The notes below the pieces were generated by a model. That model made no database searches, had not been told where the DNA came from, and saw nothing but the letters and a program-made list of their open reading frames with translations. The translations under genes were made by a program, and so were the position numbers. A stretch of DNA of 64,000 nt from Stercorarius parasiticus (taxonomy: Eukaryota; Chordata; Aves; Charadriiformes; Stercorariidae), in assembly GCA_013396915.1 (NCBI GenBank), contig VWZL01002837.1, positions 47,304 through 111,303 on the forward strand, given 5' to 3'. Within the stretch, counting starts at the first letter, position 1. Each line of letters starts with the position of its first letter. Positions 26,003 through 38,400 of the stretch are shown piece after piece.

Positions 26003-26542
26003 CCTCACTCAGTCTTTAAGATGTCAATTTTAATGTGAAACACTAGAGGGTAGTATGTTACTGCTGATACTTTGTTTTAGGGCACATCCACAGTCATGAT
26101 TTTTTAATTCCTCGAATTTATTATACAATTCAATCTTTTAAAACAAATGTAGAACTAAAGGAAAAATAGTGCTTTGTTTCTGTGACTGTGAGTGTGTTTA
26201 GCAGTGTTTAGTAGAGGTGTGCAACGATACTTCCGGTTTGAGTAGGAAAAAGATTGTGTTGAATTTTAGACTTTTATCTTTCTTCAGAAGTGTCGTTAGA
26301 AACACAATACTTAGAATTATTCACTTTCTGCCTGATGTCTCAATATTTACACTTAACGTGCACATGATATAAATTACACGGTGGTATGTAAGAGGAGGCC
26401 ATGACTGAGAAAGAACAGGTAGTTTTACCAAGACATACTTTGTTTTAACAAGGCAACTATGTTTAAGTTCATGACATTGCTCATGTATATTTACAACTGG
26501 GATTGGGTTTTAGCACTTGGTTAACTTTTTCTTTTCTTTCAG

Positions 26543-26648
26543 GCACCACCTTCCATGGTCAATAATGAACAACGCCAACACGCTGAGCACATATTCTTAT
26601 CATTTAGAAAATCAAAATCACCATTTGCTGTTTGCAAACATATTTTGG
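26543..26648 (+). CDS. XPO4: XPO4 exon 2 (first readable coding exon)
   Basis: The exon is preceded by a pyrimidine-rich acceptor ending in CAG and followed by the donor GTAAGT. It encodes 35 codons plus one base, starting [18 protein letters not shown] and ending FAVCKHIL. This is the N-terminal helix region of exportin-4, at roughly residues 23-57 of the vertebrate protein. The N-terminal HEAT repeats of karyopherins contact RanGTP. The frame at the acceptor is phase 0 by comparison with the known protein, since exon 1 cannot be read. The split last codon (G) is completed by AA of the next exon to give Glu. Confidence 0.95.
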
Positions 26649-29600
26649 GTAAGTTTTAATAAAGGAAGTTAAGCACGCATGTGTTTTTGTAACTGGAACT
26701 GTGCCATTCTTTTCCACCTGGGAATATGAACATTAGTTTTGATTTTGAGGAGGGGTAGTTTTTGATGGAGGGTGAAGCCTATTGCTGCCCTTCGGTTTTG
26801 TTTCTGGCAGCATTAAAGCTGTCAGGTGCAACTTCATGTAGCTAAGTTCCTAAACTGATTTAATAGATTGAAGTTTCCTCTGCTACATGATTATTTGTAA
26901 TCCTGTCTAATCTGTGGAATTTGTAGAACTGCCTGTAGTGTGATTCCTTGGTGCTTCCCATTAAATCAATCAGCAGTACAATTTTATATAGCTCTGCCAG
27001 ATGTTGCGCTGATGCTGAACTTTTCCACAGTGGGAGTTTTTCAGATCAAATGTCATAGTAAGTTGCTGTTAACAGACCAACTGTTGTGTAAAAAACAAAA
27101 AAAAAAAGTTAGAAAAGTTTCTGTCCAACTGGTAGAAGCAATAGGGTATTGATTCAAAGTTTTGTGGCGTTATACCTGTGGAGAAAGGAAAGAGATCAGT
27201 AGGTATTGCCTTTTATCAGAAACTATTGGGTTTCAATGGAAATTATGTAAATGTGGTTGTGTTACAAGTCTTTAAAAACAAATCTGTTTTTACAGGCGCT
27301 ATAGAGACTTATTAGAGTTTGGCAGCTAAATAATCTGAAAATTGCAGGAGCAGTGAGCATGTAAGATTCCTGCTCAGCACCGTTGTACTGACCAGATGGG
27401 AGTGTTGGAGGCAGGCGAGGGGGAAGTTTCAGTGAAAGCTGACTCTGAAACCTGGTGAGGAAAACCTGGAAATTTGTGGAAAAGAACATACGCCAAAACC
27501 CCCAAAAGCAACTTTTCTTTCAAAGAATTTTCCAGAATAAACAGAGAAATATTAGAATTATGTTTAAAATATTATTTTCATAATTCATTCATTCCACATT
27601 TATTTTTTTAACAGTTATTTCTAAAATTACTGGATTAGAGAAGTGCAATTCACGAATATTGTGATGTCAATATTGCAGGCCTACTACTTTGTTAAGTTAT
27701 ACTGTGAGATATAGAGCAGCGTGTGGTTCCTTTCCTACACCCACTCCCCAACCAAATTTTTTTCTGCAAATGAGTTTCTTCTGGGTTTAATGTATTAGAA
27801 CTTCATCTGGTCCTGAAGACTGTAACCACAATTTTTGCTTTGTGCGTCAGCAAAATTGATGCTTTTTATTTTCACATTGATTTTTAGAGAATTTTAAGTG
27901 TGCAAAAGAACATATTTAATTAACTTTGTTTGCAGAACGTTTTGATCTCTCCTCAGTGATGTATATAGCACTGCTCAGAAGTAAATAATGCAAATTTATG
28001 AAATAAATACCTAGCAGCACTACCTGTGCTAAGGGATACATCACTGCATCTTGTCCTTAAAGAAGGGAATGCAATTTAGCATTAATAATTAAATATCTGC
28101 AGACATTTTTCTTTTTTCATTTAGAAATGTGGCTGGTTGGAAGAGTGTGATCCTGGTTTTAACACCTTTTGGATGTCTAGAAATATTAGATCCTTAAACT
28201 GCTCCTGTGCTATCACTATTGAGAAACCAGCATGTTTCCACATGGGTCAGGTTTTTCCTGGCAGTGGCTTCTCCAATAGGCAGTTGTGATGCTGAGACCT
28301 GGAACTGAGAGACTTTTCTCAAAACTTTGTGCTTCTGGAGTCAGTGTTTGTACAGTCTGGACAGAAAGAAGAGCTGGTTAACACTTGGGATGTGAGAAGG
28401 GAGAGGTAGGAATTATGAGTCAGGAACTGGAGAGGGAAACAAGCTGTTTATAACGAAGGATAAAAGTGTACTGAATAAGAATGGGCAGGAACCAGAGGAT
28501 CAGAGTAGGTGGGTTTAAAAAGAAACAGGAAAAAAAAAAATGGTCAAGATATGAGTTGGAATGGAGATGGAGAGAGATAACAAGGATGTCGATGGCGTTC
28601 ATGGAAAGAAAAGTGTACAAGCGATACAGGGAGAGCAACAGAGATGATGAGCGTAAGGAAAAGAGGAACAGCCAATACCATACAGTTTCTTTAGAAACCT
28701 GGAGTTGAACCAGGAAGCATGAGGCTCTACGTTCTTCTGCTGTAAGCTTATAGCTTCTAAATGTACTAGCAAAACTTATCCTGTCTTTCTTTAGTAACTT
28801 CATGTAGAGGATAATGGTTGTCCGACTAGTTATAAGCTTACACCGAGTGCTGGACGTCTGTGCTGTTAATGATTGCAGTTGTGCATCTGTGGTACTTGAC
28901 GCAAAGGAGAAATTCCATCCTCTTTTGTTAATAGCATTCTCTTTTTGTGTGAGCTTTGTACAGTTTGAAAAGCCAAACACCCAGAAGTTAGAAAATAGCA
29001 GAATTAAAATTCCCATGCAGGAATCATTTGGCTCATATTTATGTGTGTGTTAAACATACACATTAATCTTTTAATTAGTGGTTACTTTTCCAAATAAAGC
29101 TAAGTAGATTTAATGGTGGTTTATTTTTATTTAAGCATGTTCACCTGTGTAGGGTTTAGATTTGGAACCGCATTAAATTCCTTAAAAACATTTTAGCAAA
29201 GTGGCTGCTATCTTGGATATAGAACTTGCATATAAAGGAAATGTGTTACAAACTTGTGTGTATATGGCCAGGGGCAGGAAGTTTGTTTTGTAGTCTATTA
29301 AAGGCCATCATCTCATGACTGAGACTTTCTTAAACTAAGTTTTTCTAGTTCTGGCGGGTGGCCCACCATAGCTCAAACTCCACTTCTTATTTGGGAATTT
29401 TACTATTTCATATTTTATGTTTTTGTCACCTGTGGCTACACCTTTTTTGAATGCTCTTTCTGTGTTTTCTACAGATCTCAGAATGTTTGAAACTGGCTGC
29501 TGAGATACTAAATGCTATTTCTAAGTTAAAATTTATAAAAGCAAAGGAACAAAAAAACCTCCCACCTCTCTGTAGCTCTCTATTGTCATACAAATTAAAT

Positions 29601-30336
29601 ACAAATACTGAGGTTTCTCTTTAAATTATAATTTGTAGTCATCCAATTTGTCACCTCTTTTCTTTTTCTAGTTTTAGTGTACCTATATACAAAGCAATCA
29701 GATATTCAGATAATAGTAAGTGATTCCTACTCTTTGGTAGGAAGTTATATTTTGATTACCTCAAGATAAATATGGAAGCTTGAACGTAATGTAGAAAACC
29801 TTAAATGCACCAGTCTGTAAAACTTTTGCTTTGATAGTTAAATACAAATGTTATCTCTAGGTGTAAGTGGACTTGGTTCTCTTTACCATCCATAAAATAA
29901 ATGTAATTTTATGCACTGTTGGCTCCAAAGGCAAGCAAGCACCCGAATGATGGAGAAGTCTTCAGTTCTGATGTGCCTGTCAAGTTACTCATATCTTAAT
30001 GTATTGGGACTAAATGTGTCTTTTTGTTGTTGTTGTTGTTCCACAGTTGTGTTAGCATTCTTATTCCTGATCTTTGACCCAGTCTCCTTGTGCAGCCAAC
30101 TTTTCTTCCCTGAATGTCTGACTCAAATAATATTGGTCAATTTGATAGTTGGGTTATTGATTTATTTTCCCCCCCTTTTGAGGTCTAAATTCTTTGTCTA
30201 ATTTGATAGCAACAAAATTCCATTTAATAATAAATTAAATAGTATTAAGTTCCATTAATTTATTTCTTAGAAATACACACAAAATAAATACATGTATGCC
30301 TTCTGATACTCTAATTGCCTTTTTTTTCCCCCACAG
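26649..30336 (+). other. XPO4: XPO4 intron 2 (3688 bp)
   Basis: GT-AG intron with donor GTAAGT and a T/C-rich tract before CAG. No gene is seen inside. A hairpin-like element, CCTGG-7 nt-CCAGG, at 28698-28714 resembles one in intron 4. A TTG/TGT microsatellite lies near 30024-30040. Confidence 0.85.
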
Positions 30337-30478
30337 AAACTAGTAAAGTGGACTATGTCCTTTTTCAAGCTGCTACGGCGATAATGGAAGCAGTTGTAAG
30401 AGAATGGATTCTCTTGGAAAAAACTAGCATCGAGTCACTGCGAACATTCCTTCTAACCTATGTCTTACAAAGGCCTAA
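30337..30478 (+). CDS. XPO4: XPO4 exon 3
   Basis: 142 bases: two bases completing Glu, 46 codons (TSKVDYVLFQAATAIMEAVV ... LTYVLQRP) and two bases of the next Asn codon. The acceptor is T8C6ACAG-like and the donor is GTAAGT. It covers HEAT-repeat helices near the N-terminus of exportin-4, including the conserved REW and FLLTYVLQR stretches typical of this receptor. A Thr in EKTSIES differs from the Gly I recall in the mammalian protein, a conservative surface change. Confidence 0.97.
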
Positions 30479-30737
30479 GTAAGTACCAGAAAAAAACCCT
30501 CTGAACGTACAGGATTCTACATAAAGTCTGGGTTATCCTTTTGTTTCCAAGGGTAGTGGTAGAAGACCATTTCAACAACATCTTCCATTAACACTTAGTT
30601 GTCTTCTGTAAAGTTGTCAGCTTTCCCTCATGAGGGAAATTCACACAAAATGTTTGAAAAAGAAATGAGTTAAAAATTGTACTGAGCATTGATGTTCAAA
30701 ATTATTTGCAAACATATTTTTGTGGTGTTGTTTACAG
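30479..30737 (+). other. XPO4: XPO4 intron 3 (259 bp, short)
   Basis: GT-AG intron, donor GTAAGTACC, acceptor TTTACAG. It is one of two very short introns in the gene; the other is intron 8. Nothing else is recognisable in it. Confidence 0.93.
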
Positions 30738-30876
30738 CCTTCAAAAGTATGTTCGGGAGCAGATTCTATTAGCTGTAGCGGTGATAGTGAAACGGGGATC
30801 ATTAGACAAATCAATCGACTGCAAAAGCATTTTTCATGAAGTCAGCCAGTTGATCAGCAGCGGTAACCCCACTGTA
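30738..30876 (+). CDS. XPO4: XPO4 exon 4
   Basis: 139 bases: one base completing Asn and 46 codons, LQKYVREQILLAVAVIVKRG ... ISSGNPTV, ending in phase 0. The donor is GTAAGT. The pattern of hydrophobic positions fits paired HEAT helices. The protein sequence is essentially identical to vertebrate exportin-4 as I remember it. Confidence 0.97.
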
Positions 30877-33617
30877 GTAAGTATTTTCTTTTTTTTCTTT
30901 AAATTGAAGCAGTCTGTATGAGCAGCATAAATTATATACTTAGTGACTATAAAATCTTGTATGCTTCTCATTTAAAAATTAAAATTAGTAATTAAGTTGA
31001 TAGCTATTCAAGCACTTGTTTACAAAGTCTGAGATTTTTTGGATTACGATGTTTTTGGGACTAGTAATAGTATGTGTAGTTCTTCAGTACACCATATTTT
31101 CTAGGAAATATGTTTCTCTGAATAGCCACTTTAAGTGCTATGGGTTTTTTTTGTTTTGTTTCTCTAGGTTTCTTTAATAAAAGAGCAGGATCTAAAATGG
31201 ATTTTCCATTAGCTGGCAGGTTCTCTACGTGCTCTGTTCGCCTTCCATCTGCGCAGAGCTGCACCCTCCTGTGGCTCAGCTGTCGGAATAGGCTACCCAG
31301 CAAGAGGCATAAGGCCTCTGCTGTTCTCTGGGAGACGGGTAGGTGGAGAGAAAGGGGTGTGAGGAAGGAAAACGTGGAATGGAAATACAAAACTTACTCT
31401 AGATTTAATGTCATACTACTAGGGGTAAGTGTTACCTTCCATACTGAGCTCAAAGTGGAAACAAGGTGTCCAATATCTATCTATGCATTTAGTGAAATTC
31501 CGTTTGCTATGCCAGGAGATAAGTTTAGAATAGGTCATAATAGAGGCATGTAACTAGAGATTAAAGAGAGGTGATTTTTCTCCTACCAAATGCAAATCGA
31601 AGATAATGTAGATTCCATGCTGAAACTTTTAACCGCAGCTTTTCTCAAATAAAACAAACCTTGAGGGAATGGACTCCTGACATTGCTGAGCATTTAGAGC
31701 AGCAGTTGTACTAGATGTGAGTGGCAAGTGTTTAACTCTGAAAATTCGATCAAAATGTGCTAGAAGTAATGCAGCTCATGTCATGGTCCTAAAAATAGTG
31801 TGTCACCTCTAAGCACAAGTGATATCGCCCTAGGGTATGGAAATTTCAGTTATACTTCTAAACCTTAATTTCACTGATATTTAGCTGAAGGAGAACATTT
31901 TAGCCTTTTTGATTGTGCATAATTTGGATATAAATGGGTATTTGCTTAGGAGAAAAATGTTAAGTTCATGTTTTTTTCCAGGAAACATAGCCTTGTTATT
32001 AAAATGGAGTTACAACTGAGGTTTTCAAGTTTTTTTCATGCTGGTATGTATGCTTATGTAGTTTATATAATCTTTCCATAAAGATACGAAAGTGGAGTAA
32101 ATAGCAGCCTGGATGTTAACAGAGAAATCCTCTCTGAACTAACTCTTGAGCAATCCAACTTCTACAGTTGTGTTCTGTGTGTGCACTAATATGCAGAAGG
32201 GCTGCACTGACCACAGCGAGCTAAGCCTGCCTGCTGTAAGCTATCACCCCAGGCTTGCTGTGGAACACAGCTCCTTGTAGAGGAGCTCAGGCTGGGGGAA
32301 GGGACAATATTTCACTCTCTTCTTAAAGTTTCACTTGCTGCCACCATACAGAGACCAAGTTTAGCCCAGCTTTTATTTTCCTTTTATCTACTCCTCTTCA
32401 CAAGTATTACTTTCTCCATAGTTTTTCCAAAGTATATGTGCTCACATTTTAAGAACGGTACTTAAAACATCCTTGGTATATAAAGATGTTTTCTACTCTG
32501 GTATGCTAATACAAAGTACTAGCAAAAAATGACACACAATGCTCCTGGAACTCATTTTCTGTAAGACGCAGTATATGTTTGTTAGTCTTTGGCAGGCTGG
32601 TTATAAACACACGCCTCCCTGTATGTATGAGGTTTTATATTATAAAATAGTTCATAAAAATGTTTTTGTCATCTTCTGAGACTTTGCTGCAAGAGAAACT
32701 CTGGTGCCAGCACAGCTTTATGTGACCCAGCACTTGGCATACACAATAAGGGGTAATAAAATTGTGTGTTGGCACAGTACCTGCCACAACTGAGCTCTGA
32801 GTGGGTTCAGGGCACACACCTCTGGTATAAATATATAACAGCTTTGAAAGGTTGTATGAGAATTCATACAATGAATTAGCCACCTATCTTTTCAAACAAA
32901 GATAAGTGTTTTTACTAGTGTCCCTGTAGCGTTCAGCTGTGCCCATCAAGCCGTGTGGCACCGCAGTGGTGCAGCCGCATTCCTGCCATGTGGAGTCTCA
33001 GCGAACATGCTTCAGGGTCCGGTATGAAGCTGAGGGAGTAACACTGCTTTCAAGGTCCAAGATGCGCTATGCAGTGTCACAAGTGTTTCTGCACTTCACT
33101 GGAGATGCGTTTATATTAGTTATAGAAACAGGCCTTCATCCAAGTCAGGGAAGAGGCTAGGATATAGGTGTTGGGAGAGATCAACAGAAGTTTTCCAGCC
33201 CTCTGTGCCTTCCTGACTCCTTCCACTTTAACATGTCATTCCTGTGATGTGCGCTCTTGCCTCCAGCCTCGTACACTCAAGTTTCAGAAGTCTGTCATAC
33301 CTTTCACTCCCAATTCACTATGGAATCTCTTGGTTCCTTTTCCGTGTCCTTCCCAAACTTCTGCTCCATGTTTCCTCTGACCTACTGCCCACCCGTTTGT
33401 GTCCTCCTACCTGAGGTTTGCTCCAGCAGCTGAGAAATAACATATAGAGTCAGGAGCATGTCATATAATATTTAAAAATGTTTAAAGCTCTGAAACGTGG
33501 CTCTTAGCTGTTGATAATGGCTTTCTAAGCAGTTTAATTCAAAGAAAGTCCTTTTAAAAAAAGCGAAGTGGTCTCTTGCCTGCTTCCTGCTTGCTTTCTC
33601 CTTTCTGCTGGCTCTGA

Positions 33618-34868
33618 AGATTCCAGGCAAATCATGCCTGACAAACCTGGTGGCCTTCTATGAGAAGGTGACAACATCAATAGACAAGGGGAGAGCAACT
33701 GACGTCATTTACCTGGACCTGAGCAAAGCCTTTGACACTATCCCGCATGACATCCTGGTCTCCAAGCTGATAAAATATGGCTTTCATGGACTGACAATTC
33801 AGTGGATAAAGAACTGGCTTGACGGCCGCACCCAAAGAGTGGCTGTCAATGGGTCTATGTCCAAGTGAAGGCCAGTGACAAGTGGAGTCCCTCAAGGATC
33901 AGCACTGGGACCGGTGTTGTTTAACATCTTCGTCAGCGACATGGACAGTGGCATAGAGTGCACCCTCAGCGAGTTTGCTGACGACACCAAGCTGTGTGGG
34001 GCGACTGACACGCTGGAGGGAAGGGATGCCATCCAGAGGGACCTTGACAGGCTGGAGAGGTGGGCCCATGCCAACCTCATGAAGTTCAACAAGACCAAGT
34101 GCAAGGTCCTCCATCTGGGTCGGGGCAATCCCAAGCACCGATATAGGCTGGGCAGTGACTGGCTTGAGAGCAGCCCTGAAGAAAAGGACTTGGGGGTGCT
34201 GGTGGACGAGAGGCTCAACACGAGCCGTCAGTGTGCACTAGCAGCCCAGAAAGCCAATCGTATCCTGGGCTGCATCAGGAGAAGCGTGGCCAGCAGGTCG
34301 AGGGAGGTGATTCTCCCCCTCTACTCCACTCTCGTGAGACCCCACCTGGAGTACTGCGTCCAATTCTGGAGCCCCTACTACAAGAGAGATATGGACGTGC
34401 TGGAACGTGTCCAGAGAAGGGCCACGAGGATGGTCAGAGGGCTGGAGCACCTCTCCTATGAGGACAGACTGAGAGAGTTGGGGTTGTTCAGTCTGGAGAA
34501 AAGAAGGCTCCGAGGAGACCTTATAGTGGCCTACCAGTATCTTAAGGGGGCCTACAAGGAAGCTGGTGAGGGACTTTTTAGGATGCCGGGTAATGGTAGG
34601 ACTAGAGGGAATGGATTAAAACTAGAAATGGGTCGATTCAGACTGGATGTTAGGAAGAAGTTCTTCACCATGAGAATGGTGAGACACTGGAACAGGTTGC
34701 CCAGAGAGGTGGTGGAAGCCCCATCCCTGGAAGTTTTTAAGGCCAGGCTGGATGGGGCTCTGAGCAACCTGATCTAGTGGGAGGTGTCCCTGCCCATGTC
34801 AGGGGGCTTGGAGCTAGATGATCTTTAAGGTCCCTTCCAACCCTAACAATTCCATGATTCTATGATTC
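33618..34868 (+). mobile_element. CR1 non-LTR retrotransposon, 5' truncated, RT frame with one stop
   Basis: A sense-oriented CR1 copy of about 1.25 kb. The frame from 33620 to 34777 encodes the central and C-terminal part of the CR1 ORF2 reverse transcriptase: [28 protein letters not shown], then the catalytic FADD box at 33974-33985, and the C-terminal [14 protein letters not shown] block. A single in-frame TGA at 33866-33868 replaces the Trp expected just before the PVTSGVPQG motif. The endonuclease and the first RT motifs are absent, so the copy cannot move by itself. The 3' end has the CR1 UTR and the terminal ATTCTATG-type octamer repeats (about 34852-34868). Few indels suggest it is comparatively young. 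Confidence 0.95.
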
Positions 34869-35400
34869 TTTATCTTACAAAAATAAAGTAGGTACTTAAT
34901 CTTTTCCATTCCCTGCAACCCTCCATCCAGTTCCCGTCAGACATCTGTACTAGTTTTGGGTTTGTTAGGCACTCCTGTGCCACAAAATAACATGTCCTGA
35001 AGGTTGGTGTAATAAGGACAGCAGCAAATGCAGATGGCATTGTGTCTTTTACATGTGTCCTTTTGCAGGATTTGGTATGCTTAATACCTTAACTTCTTGG
35101 GTATTAGTTAACAGTATCTTTAGAAATGGATGTATTTTGAAAGTGGAACTTGAAGGTATGTTGAGTGATGTTGTGGCAAACTCACATGATGTGAGTGATG
35201 AATGAACTGTTGAGAATGAAAAAACGAAAAGGAGATTGGAAGAAAGCGAAGGAAAGGAATAGTGATGAGAGGAAGTGGGCAGGAGATGAAAAAGATGGAT
35301 TTACTATTGAGTAATTTCTCAGTTGTGGAACACAGTGTACATGTTAAGGAAGTAACAGGGCACTAAGGAGAGTTAATACTACAGGGATGGGAAGGATGCG

Positions 35401-35460
35401 TGGTTAGAGCCAGGGTTTGAACCTGGAGCATTGGCTCTTGCTGCTACTTCTCTGCAATAT
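35401..35460 (+). repeat. Possible tRNA-derived (MIR-like) SINE remnant
   Basis: TGGTTAGAGCC resembles a tRNA A-box. It is directly followed by CCAGG-GTTTGAA-CCTGG (35410-35426), which has the shape of a T-arm with a B-box-like loop. The two boxes are too close together for a tRNA gene. This may be a decayed MIR or other tRNA-derived SINE. Confidence 0.3.
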
Positions 35461-38400
35461 GGACCTTTATGGATCTCATGTCAGAAACCTCTGAGAAGGG
35501 AAAGCAGACTACAGAGGGTGTGTCTGCCTATTAATTTATAAATGAGTTTAGGTAGTAATCCTCTGGGAGGACAAGGATTAGATTTGGAGTTCCTGGTTTT
35601 GTTTTTCCTGGCTCCTCCTGTAACAGAGATACAAGCCTGCTCATGAAGGAGAGTCTGTAATCTCCCTCCAATAGCCATTTCAGGATCTCTTTTCAAAATC
35701 TTCATCTCTGGGGGACAGAGCTTCTGGCAGTAGACACAGTATCATGGGCCAATCTTAAAATGCTAAATACATGTTTTCTATCACTGATTTTGAGATTTTG
35801 GAGAACTGTATGGGCCAAGTTCTTCTCAACTATAAATGCTTTCAGTTTCTTGGCCTTTTCTTTTTGTGTTAGAATATTCTGCTTTTGCATAGCTGAAGGA
35901 TTTCATTTGTCCTTCACCCCTGCCAGAAGGACAGGAATCCTGGCAGCTAAGGTGATTGATTCCCAGGAGGAGGAACTGGTTTGCATGTGAACACAATCAG
36001 ATGGACTTTGTTTAAAACTGGACTAGGGTATGGGTCACACCTGGATTTCTTCCAGAATATGGGTAGGCAGATGCAGAGGGGTCCAACTGCTGTAGACCAG
36101 ACACAGGTCTGGGAAGCAACAGAAACTGCGTGTTTTAAGATCCACAACACATACAGTGGAATGTATTCCAATATAAAGCTCCATACCTGAAGCCTAAATT
36201 TTTCCGTGTGTGCAAGAAGACTTGTCAAGACATACTGGAAGAGCTCTGGGATCCTAACAGTTCCTTCTCTTAAAAAATCTGTAAATCTGTTTGTCTGTTT
36301 CACAATATTCATGGTTGGGCTAGGGAGGAGATTCAGCTGCTTCAGGTTACCTAAAACTGCTCAGGAATGGGCTGTGGATGGATCTCATGTGAACAGTGGG
36401 AAATATTAATAAGCAGAACTCTAGGCATTCATCTTCACTCAAATTAATCTATTAATAGTAGTGGCTGCATAGATAACTAGTAATGCTTATTTAGTAATGC
36501 TTATTTAGCATTTATGGTTCTTATTTCTGTTCTTTAAGAGGAATTTTACTTCTGGATCCCTGTCTAGCTGTTGCTGTCTCCTGTGGTAGGGTAGGAGTTG
36601 TAGAGGCTCCTGTGACTTTTATATTTGAACAACAACGTATATATTACTTTCCCCTCTCTACTGTCAGTTGTATCTTCTGGTCTAATAAAATTATTACCTT
36701 GTCCTATGAACCTTACTGCCCTTGAGACATGTTGAGTATAAAAACCAGATGGTAAACCAGGATATTTAAGCTGTTTCCTTCATGCTCACAAGTGCTCTAT
36801 AAAGGCCTAAGTTAGTGTGTTAAAGACTGGTTTGGGAATTTTAGGGATCCAGAAACTACTTCTAATATGAGGTTAAAATTCGGTAATAGAAATGTAAGAG
36901 AACTTCAAAACATAAGTATTCTTTTAGTAGTTGTATCAGCTTTTTCTTTTGAAAGAGAGCCTACTTTACCAGAGATGCAGTAGACCAAGACTCCAGCTTA
37001 GTTGCTTAATAACTTTAATATTAGAAATTCATAGCTGCCAGTATTATCACTTACAATAGAGCTATAGTTTCAAAGACTGGGCTGGGAAGTGAGGAGACGA
37101 TCCAGAGGAGAGATGCATGCCCCATGTACTATGTGTGTCATCCAGGACTCTCCTCAATTTTGCCATCTCATGAGATGTGCAGATGTGGAGGGCCTCACCC
37201 GTAGACCTCAGAGACTCACTGGGAAGAAAGAAATGATGCCTCTCCATGCGTTATATTTCTTTTATTACCGTGATGACACACAAAGGAATAGCCTTGAGGG
37301 GAAAAGCCGCTATAGGAAGTTTACTGACCCTAGCTGCTTGGTCTTCAGTCCTGCTTTCTATTGGAGGTACTGCCCTGCTGAATATATATGTTCAGTAATA
37401 AACTGGATCTGTGTGGGACTCTACTTAAAACAACCAGCCTTTTCCCTCCTAACCCTTGTTATTTGTTTTCCTTTTGTCTTTTTTTTTTTNCAGCCATGTA
37501 ACACAGCTCATGTGACCTATCTGGCAGTATGGTAGGCAAGAAGGACCAGGAAAAGTAGGGGGAGAAGGGGCCCTCTGCCTACCAAAGAGCACTTGCCAGG
37601 ATGTATATTTAAAGCTGGGTGATACTGATGTGGAGCTGCGTGGCTGGTCTTACTATTCATTATTTTGAATTTAATTGAAAGTCTTGGATTTGTTCATGCA
37701 ACTACTGTAGGAATGAAGATTCAACTGGTGCCTTTCAGACAAGAACCTGGAGAAGGATATGTTACCTCTAGATAAATAGTTTTCTGACCTTCACTTTCTT
37801 TGAGGTTACTCCCCCCCCCCCGATTTCTGCTTCACAACTTTGCCTATCCCCAGTGATACAAAGAAAAGCATGTTTTTGCACCTTAAACTCCAGCAAACTC
37901 TGCCTGGACCTCTTCCACTATTAGTAGAGGCTGCTACTTCCGCTCTCTCTTTGGCCAAAGCCTGCATGCTTCACATGCCACAAGATCATCTTCCTGTAGC
38001 CCCCAGCGATTCACAGAGGAATTGTTTTTCTCTTTCTGAGCTCAACCTTGGGGGTTTCCCTTGCTTGGTTTGCCTGGTTCCCCCCAAGGAAGGGAAGCAG
38101 GGCCTGGCCTGTTGTGCCGCTGTAGGTGGGGTGTGTTAGCCTGGTGCTGCTGGTCTGCCTCTGCACGGTGGCAGAGAGGGAATGGGAAGAAAGGGGTGCG
38201 CTGCCCAGCCAGTCCCTTACTGCTGACAGCGCAAAACTGCAGCTGTGGGTCCTATTCCTATCACCCTGTCCCTGCTTTACAGCTTTTTTCCACCAGTTGG
38301 CTCATTTGGGAAGGAACAAACAGATAAAATCCAGTGGGTTTTTCCTGGTGCTTGCTTCCATTTCTTCAGAATATATTCTGATTTTCTTTGGTTGTGAACT

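Larger units (their letters stand above)
3546..26542 (+). other. XPO4: XPO4 intron 1 (about 23 kb; left end inferred)
   Basis: AT-rich sequence between the CpG island and the first readable exon. The acceptor is a pyrimidine tract ending in CAG at 26540-26542. The donor is not seen because exon 1 is not readable. The intron holds CR1 remnants (7095-7370, 8190-8740, 11158-11450), an imperfect inverted repeat (17743-17931), a 16-bp minisatellite (25815-25910) and homopolymer tracts such as 14 C at 21723-21736 and 22 T at 22129-22150. No other exon or RNA gene is recognisable. The open frames here have no recognisable similarity and no codon bias. Confidence 0.75.

Noticed and set aside
28420..29016. 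198-codon - strand open frame in intron 2
   Set aside because: The opposite strand is purine-rich, which removes stops by chance from the complementary frame. The product is Ser/Leu/Phe-rich with no known motif.
35401..35426. tRNA gene
   Set aside because: The A-box-like and B-box-like words are adjacent, leaving no room for an anticodon arm, and no acceptor stem is present.
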